From Paraburkholderia dinghuensis (GTDB taxonomy: Bacteria; Pseudomonadota; Gammaproteobacteria; Burkholderiales; Burkholderiaceae): a stretch of 64,000 nt of DNA. The translations under genes and the position numbers were made by a program. The DNA lies in contig NZ_RQIS01000015.1 of NCBI RefSeq assembly GCF_003837865.1, positions 50,037-114,036 of the forward strand, given 5' to 3'. How positions within the stretch are numbered: the first letter of the stretch is position 1; every line of letters starts with the position of its first letter. The notes beneath the pieces were generated by a model. The model saw only the letters and a program-made list of their open reading frames with translations. It had not been told where the DNA came from and ran no database searches. Of this stretch, positions 24,543 to 32,919 are shown piece after piece.

Positions 24543-25791
24543 GTTGCCTCCCGACCCATTGCGACCACGCTGTGTGGGACGGCTGCATACGCGGTGCGCT
24601 GTCGACCACACTCGGCACCGACACAAGCGGGAATTGTTGAGCGATCAGGCGCAGCGACTGCACGGCGGGGCTGTTCATCAGCACGCTCACCGCGGGCACA
24701 CGCCAGGTCAGCCGGTCGACGAGATCGTTCGCGGTATAAGGAATGTCGCCGATGCCGCGGCCGCGCCTGTCCCAGCCGTAATAGTTGCTCCAGTAATTGC
24801 CGGTCCACGCGACGTCCTTCGCGGCGACGTAGCGGATCTGCTCCTGGTTACGGATGAAGTCGTTGCCGGTCACATCGTTCTGGTACGACCCGCCCCACAG
24901 GTGCACGCCGACTTTGTTGTCCACGACGAGGTTGCCGCGCAGCGTGTTGTATTCGGCGTCGTAAATAAACAGGCCGCGCTGGTTTCCGGCGACGACATTG
25001 TTTTCGATGACCGAATCCTGCAGCGTGCGCAGCATGATTCCGTGGTCGGTGTTACCCCACACCCGGTTGTTCTTCACGACCTGATTGCGCGACTCCATGA
25101 TCGCGAGGCCGCCCCGGTTGTGATACACCTCGTTGCCGTCCCATACGTTGTAATACGAATTCATGTAATGCGTTCCGTAGCGGACGTTGTGAATCGAATT
25201 ACCTTTGAAGAGCGCGTTCCGCGACACATCGACGTAAATGCCGTCACGCGAATAGCTGATGGAGTTGCCGACGATCTGTGCACCCGTCGTGTTGTAAAGC
25301 TGGATGCCATTGCCGCGATCCGGAGAACGAAGGTCTCGTTTGCCGACGATAACGTTGTCGCTCACGTGCACGTCTGCCGAGCGTTCGATCCAGAGTCCGA
25401 ACAGGTTGTAGACGAGCTCGCAATGGTCGATCTGGGCACGGTCAGCGCCGGGTTGCACATAGATGCCGGCGTTCTGCGCGGTCAGGTTGGCACCGCTGTT
25501 CACGATCGAGAGACCGCTGATCGTCACGTCCGGCGCCGTGATGCGGATGACGTCGCCTGTGTTGTGTCCGTCGATGATCGGCCGGTCAATGCCGCGCAAC
25601 GTGAGGCGCTTGCCGATCTTGAGATTCTCATCGTAGCGTCCGCCATGGACGACGATGGTGTCGCCAGGCTTGGCCGCATCGATCGCTGCACCAATCCGCT
25701 CGCCGGGATGCACGGTGAGTGTGGCGGCGGCAACAGCGCGTACGAACAGCATCGCAAGCGCGGGCACCACGACAAGTCGGAACTGCGGCAT
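24535..25791 (-). CDS. nosD: NosD, periplasmic beta-helix protein for CuZ assembly
   Basis: 418 residues with a signal peptide (VVVPALAMLFVRAVAAA). The rest is a right-handed beta-helix of repeated turns such as VVGNQRGLFIYDAEYN and VVDNKVGVHLWGGSYQND, matching NosD and CASH domains. It works with NosF and NosY and takes copper from NosL to build the CuZ cluster of NosZ. It lies 112 bases after nosZ on the same strand, so it is likely read through from the nosZ promoter. Confidence 0.93.
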   Translation of the reverse strand: MPQFRLVVVPALAMLFVRAVAAATLTVHPGERIGAAIDAAKPGDTIVVHGGRYDENLKIGKRLTLRGIDRPIIDGHNTGDVIRITAPDVTISGLSIVNSGANLTAQNAGIYVQPGADRAQIDHCELVYNLFGLWIERSADVHVSDNVIVGKRDLRSPDRGNGIQLYNTTGAQIVGNSISYSRDGIYVDVSRNALFKGNSIHNVRYGTHYMNSYYNVWDGNEVYHNRGGLAIMESRNQVVKNNRVWGNTDHGIMLRTLQDSVIENNVVAGNQRGLFIYDAEYNTLRGNLVVDNKVGVHLWGGSYQNDVTGNDFIRNQEQIRYVAAKDVAWTGNYWSNYYGWDRRGRGIGDIPYTANDLVDRLTWRVPAVSVLMNSPAVQSLRLIAQQFPLVSVPSVVDSAPRMQPSHTAWSQWVGRQHD

Positions 25792-25903
25792 TCTGAACTA
25801 CCAGCGAAAGGTGTACTGCAATATTCAAATGAAGCCGGGTGGGCGGGCCGGGGCGTACACATCTTCCCCGGCCCGCCTGAGCCTTCACTACTGCATTGAC
25901 GCG

Positions 25904-27862
25904 TTACGCTTCCACGATCATGCGCGAGCGCATTTCAAGGTGCAGCGCGTGGCAGAAGTTCGTGCAATAGGCCCAGTACACGCCCGGCTTGTCAGCAATG
26001 AATGTGACCGACTGGGTTTGTTGCGGGTGCACGACGAAGTTGACGTTGTGGAACGGGATTGCGAAGCCGTGCGTCAAGTCTTCGACCTTATCCAGGTTCG
26101 TCAGGATGACCGTGACTTCGTCGCCCTTCTTCACCGTCCACTCACGCAGACCGAACGTCGGAGCCTGCGACGTCAGATGGATCGTCACCTTCTTGCCGTT
26201 ACGCTCGACGCGGCAGTCCTTCGGGCTCTTGACGGCCAGCGGGAACTCGTTGATGTCATAGACCTGACGCGTCTTGATGATGTCGCGGCGAACCATGATC
26301 GTGTCGTGCGGTTCCGGATACATCGGATGGTCGCCCACGAGCTTCATCTTGTCGCCGCTGATATCGATCAGCTGACCGTTTTCCGGGTGCAGCGGACCGA
26401 CCGGCAGATAACGGTCCTTCGAGAACTTGTTGTCCGAAACGAAGTACTGACCGTCCGGCTGGTTCGTTTCGCCCATCGACGTGAAGCCGTGACCCGGCTG
26501 ATAGTGCACGTCGATACGGTCGACGACCACCTTCGCGTCCTTGTCGCCCTTGTACGCCTTCATCGCTGCCTCGAGATCCCACTTGACGATCTGGCTGTCG
26601 AGGAACAGCGTGGTATAGACGAAGCCCTTGCCGTCGAAGCCCGTGTGGAGCGGTCCAAGACCGATTTCCGGCTCGGCGACGACTGCATCGCGCGGCTCTT
26701 TCAAACCACCGTCGAACCACTTGAGCATCAGTTCGTGCGAGATCACCGTGGCCGTCGGGGACAGCTTGCCGGCGCAGGCGTAGTACTTGCCGTCCGGCGA
26801 GATGTTCACGCCGTGCGGGTTCTTCGGAACCGGAACGTAGGCGGTCAGCGCGGTCTTCGGGTCGGGGTTGCCGGCCTTCGTGCCGTCCACAACCGGCACC
26901 TTCGAGTCGCCGACGTGGGTGAACTTGCCGGCCTTGATCGCTGCCTCGATGCGCGCGATGTTGAAGAACACGCACGAGTCGCGTTCCGCCGACATCATTT
27001 CTTCGTAGTGGACGCCGTTTTCCGTGTTGTACTGGTTCGAGCAGGCGAGCTTGCCGTCATACGAGGTCGCGACGAGGTCCATGTTGCCGTCGACGCGAAC
27101 CTGCCAGCGCGGCTGCATCGTTTCAGCGTCGACGCAGGTGAACAGGCAGCCGTACTTCGTCGGATCGTTGAGATCGTGGCCGTTGTTCGGGAGCGGAATA
27201 TGGAATTCGTTACCGCAGAACACGCGCGTCGAGTAGTTGATCTTCTCGTCAACCGGGTCGCGCTTGTCCGGGAAGATGCCATGGAAACCCTGCACGTTCG
27301 GCAGCGTCGTCATCGCATCGCATTCCATCGTGTCGAGACGAATACGCGCGATACGCGCATTGATCTTGTCGTTGACGAAAATGTATTTGCCGTTGTACAG
27401 GCCGTCCGTGTACGTCATGTGGACGTGGTGCGTATCGCCGGTAATGAAGTTCAGCTGACCGTTCGGCCGCGTGCCGATGATCTTCCGCGATTCGTTCGTG
27501 ATGCCCCAACCCGACATACAGTCGACGTTGAACACCGGAATCTTGCGGATTTCGCGTCCCGACGGAAAGCCGATAACGCGCACATCGCCCGAGTGCCCGC
27601 CGCTCGAAAAGCCGTAGTACGTATCGAGCTTGCCGGGATGCACTTCATACTTATCCCAGTTGATGGAGGAGTCAGCGCTCGCACCGCTTGCGCCGCTGCT
27701 TGCATTGCCCGGTGCCGCTGCCGTAGCGTCGTTGCTGCCCTTGTTGCAGCCGGCCAGACCCAGCGTCAGGCTGGCGCCTGCCAGACCCGCAACCGCGGAA
27801 GAAGCAAGGAACTTCCGACGCCCCAGGATTGCTGCCTTTTCAGTTTCTTTTGAGATTGTCAT
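25904..27862 (-). CDS. nosZ: Nitrous oxide reductase NosZ (clade I)
   Basis: 652 residues. The N-terminus has a Tat signal (GRRKFLASSAVAGLAGASLT), the mark of clade I NosZ, followed by a seven-bladed propeller with the CuZ-site histidines. The C-terminal cupredoxin has the CuA motif CTNFCHALHLEM (near 629-640), with both cysteines, the histidine and the methionine. It reduces N2O to N2 in the periplasm. The ATG at 27862 is taken as the start; a TTG six codons earlier is less likely. As first gene of the operon it is followed by nosDFYL, so in this island nosZ, not nosR, leads the transcript. Confidence 0.97.
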   Translation of the reverse strand: MTISKETEKAAILGRRKFLASSAVAGLAGASLTLGLAGCNKGSNDATAAAPGNASSGASGASADSSINWDKYEVHPGKLDTYYGFSSGGHSGDVRVIGFPSGREIRKIPVFNVDCMSGWGITNESRKIIGTRPNGQLNFITGDTHHVHMTYTDGLYNGKYIFVNDKINARIARIRLDTMECDAMTTLPNVQGFHGIFPDKRDPVDEKINYSTRVFCGNEFHIPLPNNGHDLNDPTKYGCLFTCVDAETMQPRWQVRVDGNMDLVATSYDGKLACSNQYNTENGVHYEEMMSAERDSCVFFNIARIEAAIKAGKFTHVGDSKVPVVDGTKAGNPDPKTALTAYVPVPKNPHGVNISPDGKYYACAGKLSPTATVISHELMLKWFDGGLKEPRDAVVAEPEIGLGPLHTGFDGKGFVYTTLFLDSQIVKWDLEAAMKAYKGDKDAKVVVDRIDVHYQPGHGFTSMGETNQPDGQYFVSDNKFSKDRYLPVGPLHPENGQLIDISGDKMKLVGDHPMYPEPHDTIMVRRDIIKTRQVYDINEFPLAVKSPKDCRVERNGKKVTIHLTSQAPTFGLREWTVKKGDEVTVILTNLDKVEDLTHGFAIPFHNVNFVVHPQQTQSVTFIADKPGVYWAYCTNFCHALHLEMRSRMIVEA

Positions 27863-28295
27863 CACGCTCTCACTCGTCAATTCGTTTCACATCTACCAAT
27901 CGTCTCGAGGCCAGAGAACAAAAATCTCTCGGCTTCGAGGTAACTAACCACACTCCAAACCTATGCAGTTTGATAACTCGCTTTCGCTACCCCCTTGCTA
28001 ATAAGGGCCATCGTTATCCCAATAATGGGCGGAAGAATATCCTGCAGGCACGTAGTGTGGCGTACCGCCCGTCAATGCGAATTGACTTATCTTAATAAAT
28101 GATGCGCTTCAAATGCGACATTTGTGAGCCCTGTGGCGATCGGTCGCGACACCCATCCAACAGTGCGTCAAAACGCCCAGTTTGATGAGAATCAAACGGG
28201 TGTATAACCATCCCAAAAAACGTAACGACGAGTCATCGCAGCGAATCAGATTGCCAGTCTGCCGAGCGTAAAAAACTGTCTGGAGCATTGGCAAA
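27863..28295. other. Divergent promoter region between nosZ and apbE
   Basis: This 430-base gap is AT-richer than the genes and holds the FNR/DNR box at 28182-28195. The nosZ start is 320 bases from the box and the apbE start 100 bases, so a nosZ transcript from near the box would have a long leader. No other full box and no terminator were found. Confidence 0.5.
28182..28195. promoter_or_regulatory. FNR/DNR-type box (perfect consensus)
   Basis: TTGATGAGAATCAA is a perfect match to TTGAT-N4-ATCAA, the site of Fnr, Dnr and NnrR regulators. It lies between the divergent nosZ and apbE genes. The Dnr-type protein encoded at 13708-14388 is the likely reader, giving induction under low oxygen and NO. 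It could serve both directions. Confidence 0.9.
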
Positions 28296-29357
28296 TTGTT
28301 CACTTTCCGAAGAATCATCCTGATTTCGCTGGCCGTTATTTTTGCCATCTCCGCCGGACTCTGGGCAACGCTCCGGGCGCCGGAAGTCTACGTTCAAGGC
28401 ACTTACGTTTTCGGCACTCGCGTGCAGCTGGCGCTTTATGGCGTACCGCTCGATCAGGCGCAGCAGGACACCAACGCAGTCTTCGCGCATTTCCAGGCCA
28501 TGCATCGCGAGATGCACGCGTGGCAGCCGTCTGAGGTCACCCGGCTCAACCAGAGCATCGCAGCGGGTGAGCCATTCCAGGCGTCCGCGGACCTGGCGCA
28601 GATTCTGCGCGCGGCGCGGCAGCTGTCAGTCGACACAAACGGATTGTTCGACCCCGGTATCGGCAAGCTCATTCGGCTATGGGGCTTTCAGGCCGATCAA
28701 TTCGACGTAAAGCCGCCATCGCGCGACGCGGTACAGCGCGAGTGGGCGCGGCACGCCAGCATCGCGGATCTCGATATTTCGCCGTCCGGTGTCGTCAGGA
28801 GTGCAAACCGTGCCGTCGCGATCGATTTCGGCGGATACGCGAAGGGTTGGTCTCTGGACGACGCCGCCGCGATACTGAAGCAGCGCGGCGTGGAAAATGC
28901 ATTGATCGACGTGGGCGGCAACCTGCTCGCGCTCGGAAGCAAGGGCGGCACGCCGTGGCAAGTCGGTATCCAGGACCCGCGCAAACCGGGGTCACTCGCG
29001 ACGCTCGAACTGCGCGACGGCGAAGCAATCGGCACGAGCGGCGACTACGAACGCTTCTTCGAGTCCAATGGTGTGCGCTATTGCCACATCCTCGATCCGC
29101 GCACGGGCTTTCCCGCCACGCAGAGCGAGTCGGTGACGGTGCTCGTCAAACCCGGTCCGCATGCGGGCGCATTGTCCGATGGCGCAAGCAAGCCACCGTT
29201 CATCGCTGGTTCTGCGGCGGCGATGTCGCTTGCGCGCAAGATCGGCGTCGAAGCAGTGTTGATAGTCGACGCTCAGGGGCACGTGTGGGCGTCTGCGCCC
29301 ATGGCGGCGAGGCTGCATTTCGCGGATCCGTCGCTGCGCCCCACGCTACTCAATTGA
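28296..29357 (+). CDS. nosX: FAD:protein FMN transferase (ApbE/NosX)
   Basis: 353 residues with an N-terminal membrane anchor or signal (RRIILISLAVIFAISAG). The ApbE core is intact: MHAWQPSEVTRLN, FDPGIGKLIRLWGF, AIDFGGYAKGW, ALIDVGGNLLALG, SGDYERFFESNG and HILDPRTGFPA. It attaches FMN to a threonine of NosR in the periplasm, and such proteins in nos clusters are called NosX. The start is a TTG at 28296 with a distant GGAG sequence; no better start is visible. It is the first gene of the divergent operon. Confidence 0.88.
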   Translation: MFTFRRIILISLAVIFAISAGLWATLRAPEVYVQGTYVFGTRVQLALYGVPLDQAQQDTNAVFAHFQAMHREMHAWQPSEVTRLNQSIAAGEPFQASADLAQILRAARQLSVDTNGLFDPGIGKLIRLWGFQADQFDVKPPSRDAVQREWARHASIADLDISPSGVVRSANRAVAIDFGGYAKGWSLDDAAAILKQRGVENALIDVGGNLLALGSKGGTPWQVGIQDPRKPGSLATLELRDGEAIGTSGDYERFFESNGVRYCHILDPRTGFPATQSESVTVLVKPGPHAGALSDGASKPPFIAGSAAAMSLARKIGVEAVLIVDAQGHVWASAPMAARLHFADPSLRPTLLN

Positions 29358-29375
29358 ACGGCCAGTATCTCCACC

Positions 29376-30341
29376 ATGCCGGACGCACCCTGTATCGACC
29401 TGCGAAATGTGAGCTTTAGCCGCGGCGAGCGCGCAATTCTTAACGACGTCAGCGTGACGATCGGTAGCGCCGGACTCGTGGCGATCGTTGGATTGAACGG
29501 CGCTGGCAAAACGACGCTGCTCTCGCTTCTGGCCACGCTCGCCGCACCGGACAGCGGGAGCATCTTCATCGACGGTATCGACGCAATCGCGATGCCTGCG
29601 CAGGTGCGTTCGAAAATCGGCGTCGTGTTTCAGGAATCCGCGCTGGAACCGCGTCTGAGCGCACACGACAATTTGCGTTTCATCGCGCAATGCCAGGGAT
29701 TGAGGGGCCGTGCTGCGCGGCAGCGTGTCGATGAGTTGCTGACGGCGCTCGGGCTCGAAGCGCTCGCGGCCACACGGGTCCAGCGCCTCTCTGGCGGGCA
29801 GCGCCGTCGGCTGGAACTTGCGCGCGCACTTATCGCACGGCCGCGTGTGCTGTTGCTCGACGAACCTACGCTTGGTCTCGATGTCGCCGCACGACATGTC
29901 TTCTGGTCCGAAATCAGGACGCTCGTCGGCGACGGTCATACCGTCCTGTGCTCGACACACCATGCCGACGAGGCAAGCGACGCCGATCGCGTCATCGTGA
30001 TGCATCAAGGAAGTGTGCTCGCGGATGGCCCGTGGCGCGCACTGTGCGCGAACATTCCCGGCACGATCCGGCTCGGCGTGCCGAGCAGCGAAGACGCGCG
30101 GCGGTGGCTTGGCGAAGCGGGGTATGTCGCGACCGTTCGCGAGGATGGCGTTGAGATTTGGGTCGCTAATCCGCAGGCCGCGTTGCCGGCCCTGCTGCAA
30201 CGCATTCCGTGCAGCGTCTCCAGCGCGGAAATCGAGGCGCCCAGGCTCATTGACATCGTTGAGCACTGGAGCCGCGCGCGCCACGACGAACCACGCCGCG
30301 CAATCCGCATGACCCACGCAACAGGAAGGGCATACGCATGA
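29376..30341 (+). CDS. ABC transporter ATPase (second transporter of the nos island)
   Basis: 321 residues. Walker A GLNGAGKTT (near 43), signature LSGGQRRRLELA (near 140) and Walker B VLLLDEPTLGLD (near 163) are intact. The type (CcmA/DrrA-like, with STHHADEA after Walker B) is that of ATPases with ABC-2 permeases. It differs from NosF and is in addition to it. It starts 18 bases after apbE and overlaps the permease gene downstream by four bases. Its cargo is unknown; by position it may help N2O-reductase maturation or heme and copper handling. Confidence 0.87.
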   Translation: MPDAPCIDLRNVSFSRGERAILNDVSVTIGSAGLVAIVGLNGAGKTTLLSLLATLAAPDSGSIFIDGIDAIAMPAQVRSKIGVVFQESALEPRLSAHDNLRFIAQCQGLRGRAARQRVDELLTALGLEALAATRVQRLSGGQRRRLELARALIARPRVLLLDEPTLGLDVAARHVFWSEIRTLVGDGHTVLCSTHHADEASDADRVIVMHQGSVLADGPWRALCANIPGTIRLGVPSSEDARRWLGEAGYVATVREDGVEIWVANPQAALPALLQRIPCSVSSAEIEAPRLIDIVEHWSRARHDEPRRAIRMTHATGRAYA

Positions 30342-31078
30342 GCAACGTGCTCGCGATCGTGTGGTTCGACCTGAAGCGGTTCTGGGCATCGCCGCTGCGG
30401 ATCGCGCTCGGCCTCACGCAGCCGCTGCTGTATCTATTCGTTCTGGGCGCCGCGCTCAGGAGCGGCACCTACGCGGAGGTCAGCGGCTATCAGGCGTACA
30501 TCTTTCCGGGCGTCGTCGGCCTTTCGTTGATGTTCACGGCCATCTCAGCCGCAGTCGGCATCGTGCACGACCGGCAAACCGGCCTTCTGAACGCTCTGCT
30601 CGTCTCACCGGTGAAACGCGTCGAGATCGCGGCTGGCAAGATAGGCGCCGGTGCGGTTGTCGCGTTGGTGCAAAGCGCGCTGCTGCTCCCATTCTCGCCG
30701 ACAATCGGCATCGGTCTGACGATGCCGCGCCTCGCCCTCCTTGTCATGGCAATGGCGCTTGCCTCACTTGCCTTCTCGGCACTCGGACTCGCGCTCGCAC
30801 TGCCGTTCCAGTCGGTGATCGTGTTTCCAGTCGTATCGAACACGCTGCTGCTGCCCATGTTTTTCCTTTCGGGCGCGCTCTATCCACTCGATCTCGCGCC
30901 CGACTGGATCCGGCTTGCCGCCGTATTCGACCCCGCCGCTTATGCCGTCGATTTGATGCGCGGCGTTTTGACAACGCAGTTCGTAGTCACGCCGGCACGC
31001 TCGGTGGCAACACTCGCGGCCTGTCTGATCGCGGCGGGCTGGCTCGTCGTGCGCAGGATCAGTCGGCGCAATGCGTAA
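30338..31078 (+). CDS. ABC-2 type permease (second transporter of the nos island)
   Basis: 246 residues with six hydrophobic segments. It starts MSNVLAIVWFDLKRFWASPLR and has GIVHDRQTGLLNALLVSPV, the cytoplasmic ABC-2 signature, then two long helices and a polar C-terminus. Its start overlaps the ATPase stop by ATGA, so the two make one exporter. The operon apbE-ATPase-permease-tatA/E is divergent from nosZ. The substrate is not shown by sequence. Confidence 0.87.
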   Translation: MSNVLAIVWFDLKRFWASPLRIALGLTQPLLYLFVLGAALRSGTYAEVSGYQAYIFPGVVGLSLMFTAISAAVGIVHDRQTGLLNALLVSPVKRVEIAAGKIGAGAVVALVQSALLLPFSPTIGIGLTMPRLALLVMAMALASLAFSALGLALALPFQSVIVFPVVSNTLLLPMFFLSGALYPLDLAPDWIRLAAVFDPAAYAVDLMRGVLTTQFVVTPARSVATLAACLIAAGWLVVRRISRRNA

Positions 31079-31104
31079 TCGTGGTGATTTAAAGGAGAGT
31101 TTCC

Positions 31105-31335
31105 ATGGGTGAATTCAGTATCTGGCACTGGCTTATCGTTTTGCTGATCGTGGCGCTGGTGTTCGGCACGAAGAAGCTGCGCAATATCGGCGGCGATCTT
31201 GGCGGTGCCGTGAAGAGCTTCAAGGAGGGAATGCGCGAGGGTGAGGCGCCGGCGCAGCACGGAGAACTGGTGCACGCCGACGTCGTCGATGTCAACGCAA
31301 AAGAAGCGGCACGCCGACCGGAGGAATATCGATGA
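31105..31335 (+). CDS. tatE: Twin-arginine translocase TatA/E family subunit
   Basis: 76 residues with the standard layout: an N-terminal helix (FSIWHWLIVLLIVALVFG), the hinge LRNIGGDLGG and an amphipathic helix (AVKSFKEGMREG), then a short acidic tail. An AAAGGAGA sequence precedes the ATG. NosZ and the Rieske protein both carry Tat signals, so an extra TatA/E next to them fits. tatE-like genes are known in nos clusters of pseudomonads. No tatB or tatC is nearby, so the main translocase must be elsewhere. Confidence 0.9.
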   Translation: MGEFSIWHWLIVLLIVALVFGTKKLRNIGGDLGGAVKSFKEGMREGEAPAQHGELVHADVVDVNAKEAARRPEEYR

Positions 31336-31469
31336 TGCGTGACGCGCAGTGGCCGGAAACAGCTTCGTGCCATCGCGAGTGACGACGGGTTCTGCATTCG
31401 TTGGCGGCAGAAGCGCTTCTGGTTATATCGAACGCTACGCCAGCCGCCATCGCTATCGCGGCAAAACCC

Positions 31470-32669
31470 CTAGAAGTAGTGACGGAGGCCCACTGTCGCG
31501 CCGAACTGTGTGGTGCTGATGGTCGGCGACTGCCCGTTGACGCCCACGAGCTGCGCGCCCACGAGGCCGTCGCGGTAGACCGCGTAGTCGACTTCCGCGT
31601 ACAGCATGGTGCGCTTCGACAGACTGTAGCCGGCGATCGCCTGGAATTGCCGCGCGTGGCCGTCGAAGTCCGACGTATAGCCGGACTGCGCGGTCCACCA
31701 GGTGTTGATCGCGGCGGTCAGCGTCGGCGAGATTTTGTAGGTGAATCCAAACAGCCCCATTTTTCGCTTGTTGAATCCCCCAGGCTGCGTCGGATCGACG
31801 ACCTGTATCGGCGAGATGATGCCGAGCCCCGCGAGATCGATCGGGCCGAACGGACCGTTCGAGAACGAAGTGAAGTTGTTGTCGCGTGCGTTCTCGATAT
31901 ATCCGGCGTTGAAGGTTGCATTGCCGAGCGTCACCGTACCGCCGACGGTGTAGATGTCGAACTTTGCATGGCTGTTGTCGTCCCAACTGCGCAGGAACGC
32001 CGCGCCGAACGTGAACGGTCCCTTGTCGGGTGCATAGGCGACGCCCGCGCCTGCCTGGCTGCCCTGCGTGCCGCTGCCCGCGTGCCCGCCGAGCGCGTAT
32101 TGGGCGAGCACGTACAGGTCGCCGAACTGCGCGCCATACTGGACCATGTTGCTCGTGCGCGCGGCTGCCAGCATGGTCATTTCCGGTTTGAACAGGTTGA
32201 AGTACGGATCCTGCGGACCGGCCCACAGATTCGATCCATACGCGAGCGACACCGTCTCGAACGCGACGTTGTACTGCCGGCCGAGCATCAGTTCGCCGAA
32301 CTTCTGCGACACAAGTCCCACATAGGCAACCTGGAAGAAGTTGTCCGAACCCGCCGGTACGATGCTGCCGCTATTCGGCCCGAAGTGGCTCTCGAGCTGG
32401 AACTGGACCTGCAGGTCGGTATCGATCTGCTCCTGGCCCTTGAGACCCCAGTAGCTCTCAGTCAGTCCGCCCCCGTCCGTCATCGACACCTTCGTGCCCG
32501 TCGACACCGGCATGCCGTCCGGCCCGTAGCTCACGCCGTGCGTTTCATAGCGAATGCCTGCGTCGAGCACGCCATACAGCGTGACGCTGCTTTGTGCGTG
32601 TGCTGTGACACCGGCGAGCGCCATCGCCGCGCAGCACGCCACGCGGATACTTTCTTTTCGTTTTTTCAT
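31470..32669 (-). CDS. Gram-negative porin (Burkholderia OpcP type)
   Basis: 399 residues with a signal peptide ending AHAQS, followed by SVTLYGVLDAGIRYETHG, the usual start of the mature beta-barrel porins of Burkholderiales. The many alternating strands, the GLKGQEQIDTDLQVQFQLES segment and the terminal VGLRHYF with final Phe fit an outer-membrane trimeric porin. It lies 250 bases beyond the end of the sugar-type catabolic operon on the same strand and may serve its substrate, but porins of this type are often unspecific. Confidence 0.9.
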   Translation of the reverse strand: MKKRKESIRVACCAAMALAGVTAHAQSSVTLYGVLDAGIRYETHGVSYGPDGMPVSTGTKVSMTDGGGLTESYWGLKGQEQIDTDLQVQFQLESHFGPNSGSIVPAGSDNFFQVAYVGLVSQKFGELMLGRQYNVAFETVSLAYGSNLWAGPQDPYFNLFKPEMTMLAAARTSNMVQYGAQFGDLYVLAQYALGGHAGSGTQGSQAGAGVAYAPDKGPFTFGAAFLRSWDDNSHAKFDIYTVGGTVTLGNATFNAGYIENARDNNFTSFSNGPFGPIDLAGLGIISPIQVVDPTQPGGFNKRKMGLFGFTYKISPTLTAAINTWWTAQSGYTSDFDGHARQFQAIAGYSLSKRTMLYAEVDYAVYRDGLVGAQLVGVNGQSPTISTTQFGATVGLRHYF

Positions 32670-32919
32670 TTTGGTCTCCGAAGTTATAAGCTTCTTGTTA
32701 TAGAAAATCGCTTCTTTACCCCCAACTCACGCCGTCGTTCCAGACTGCGTCGCCGCCGGCGTGTCAGGTCACGCCACGCGCGGCAGACGACATGCTGGCT
32801 ATGCATGGATCGCTCGAAGCACCTGTAAATCAGCAGTGAGCAGGATTCCGCATGCCCCTTCCGGCAGCGCGACGCTTGACCGATCTGATCCGGACGGTCC
32901 GTCATATCTTAAGGATGCC

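Noticed and set aside
25655..27853. 732-codon plus-strand open frame opposite nosZ
   Set aside because: Antisense shadow produced by the codon usage of nosZ; no domain and no ribosome binding site.
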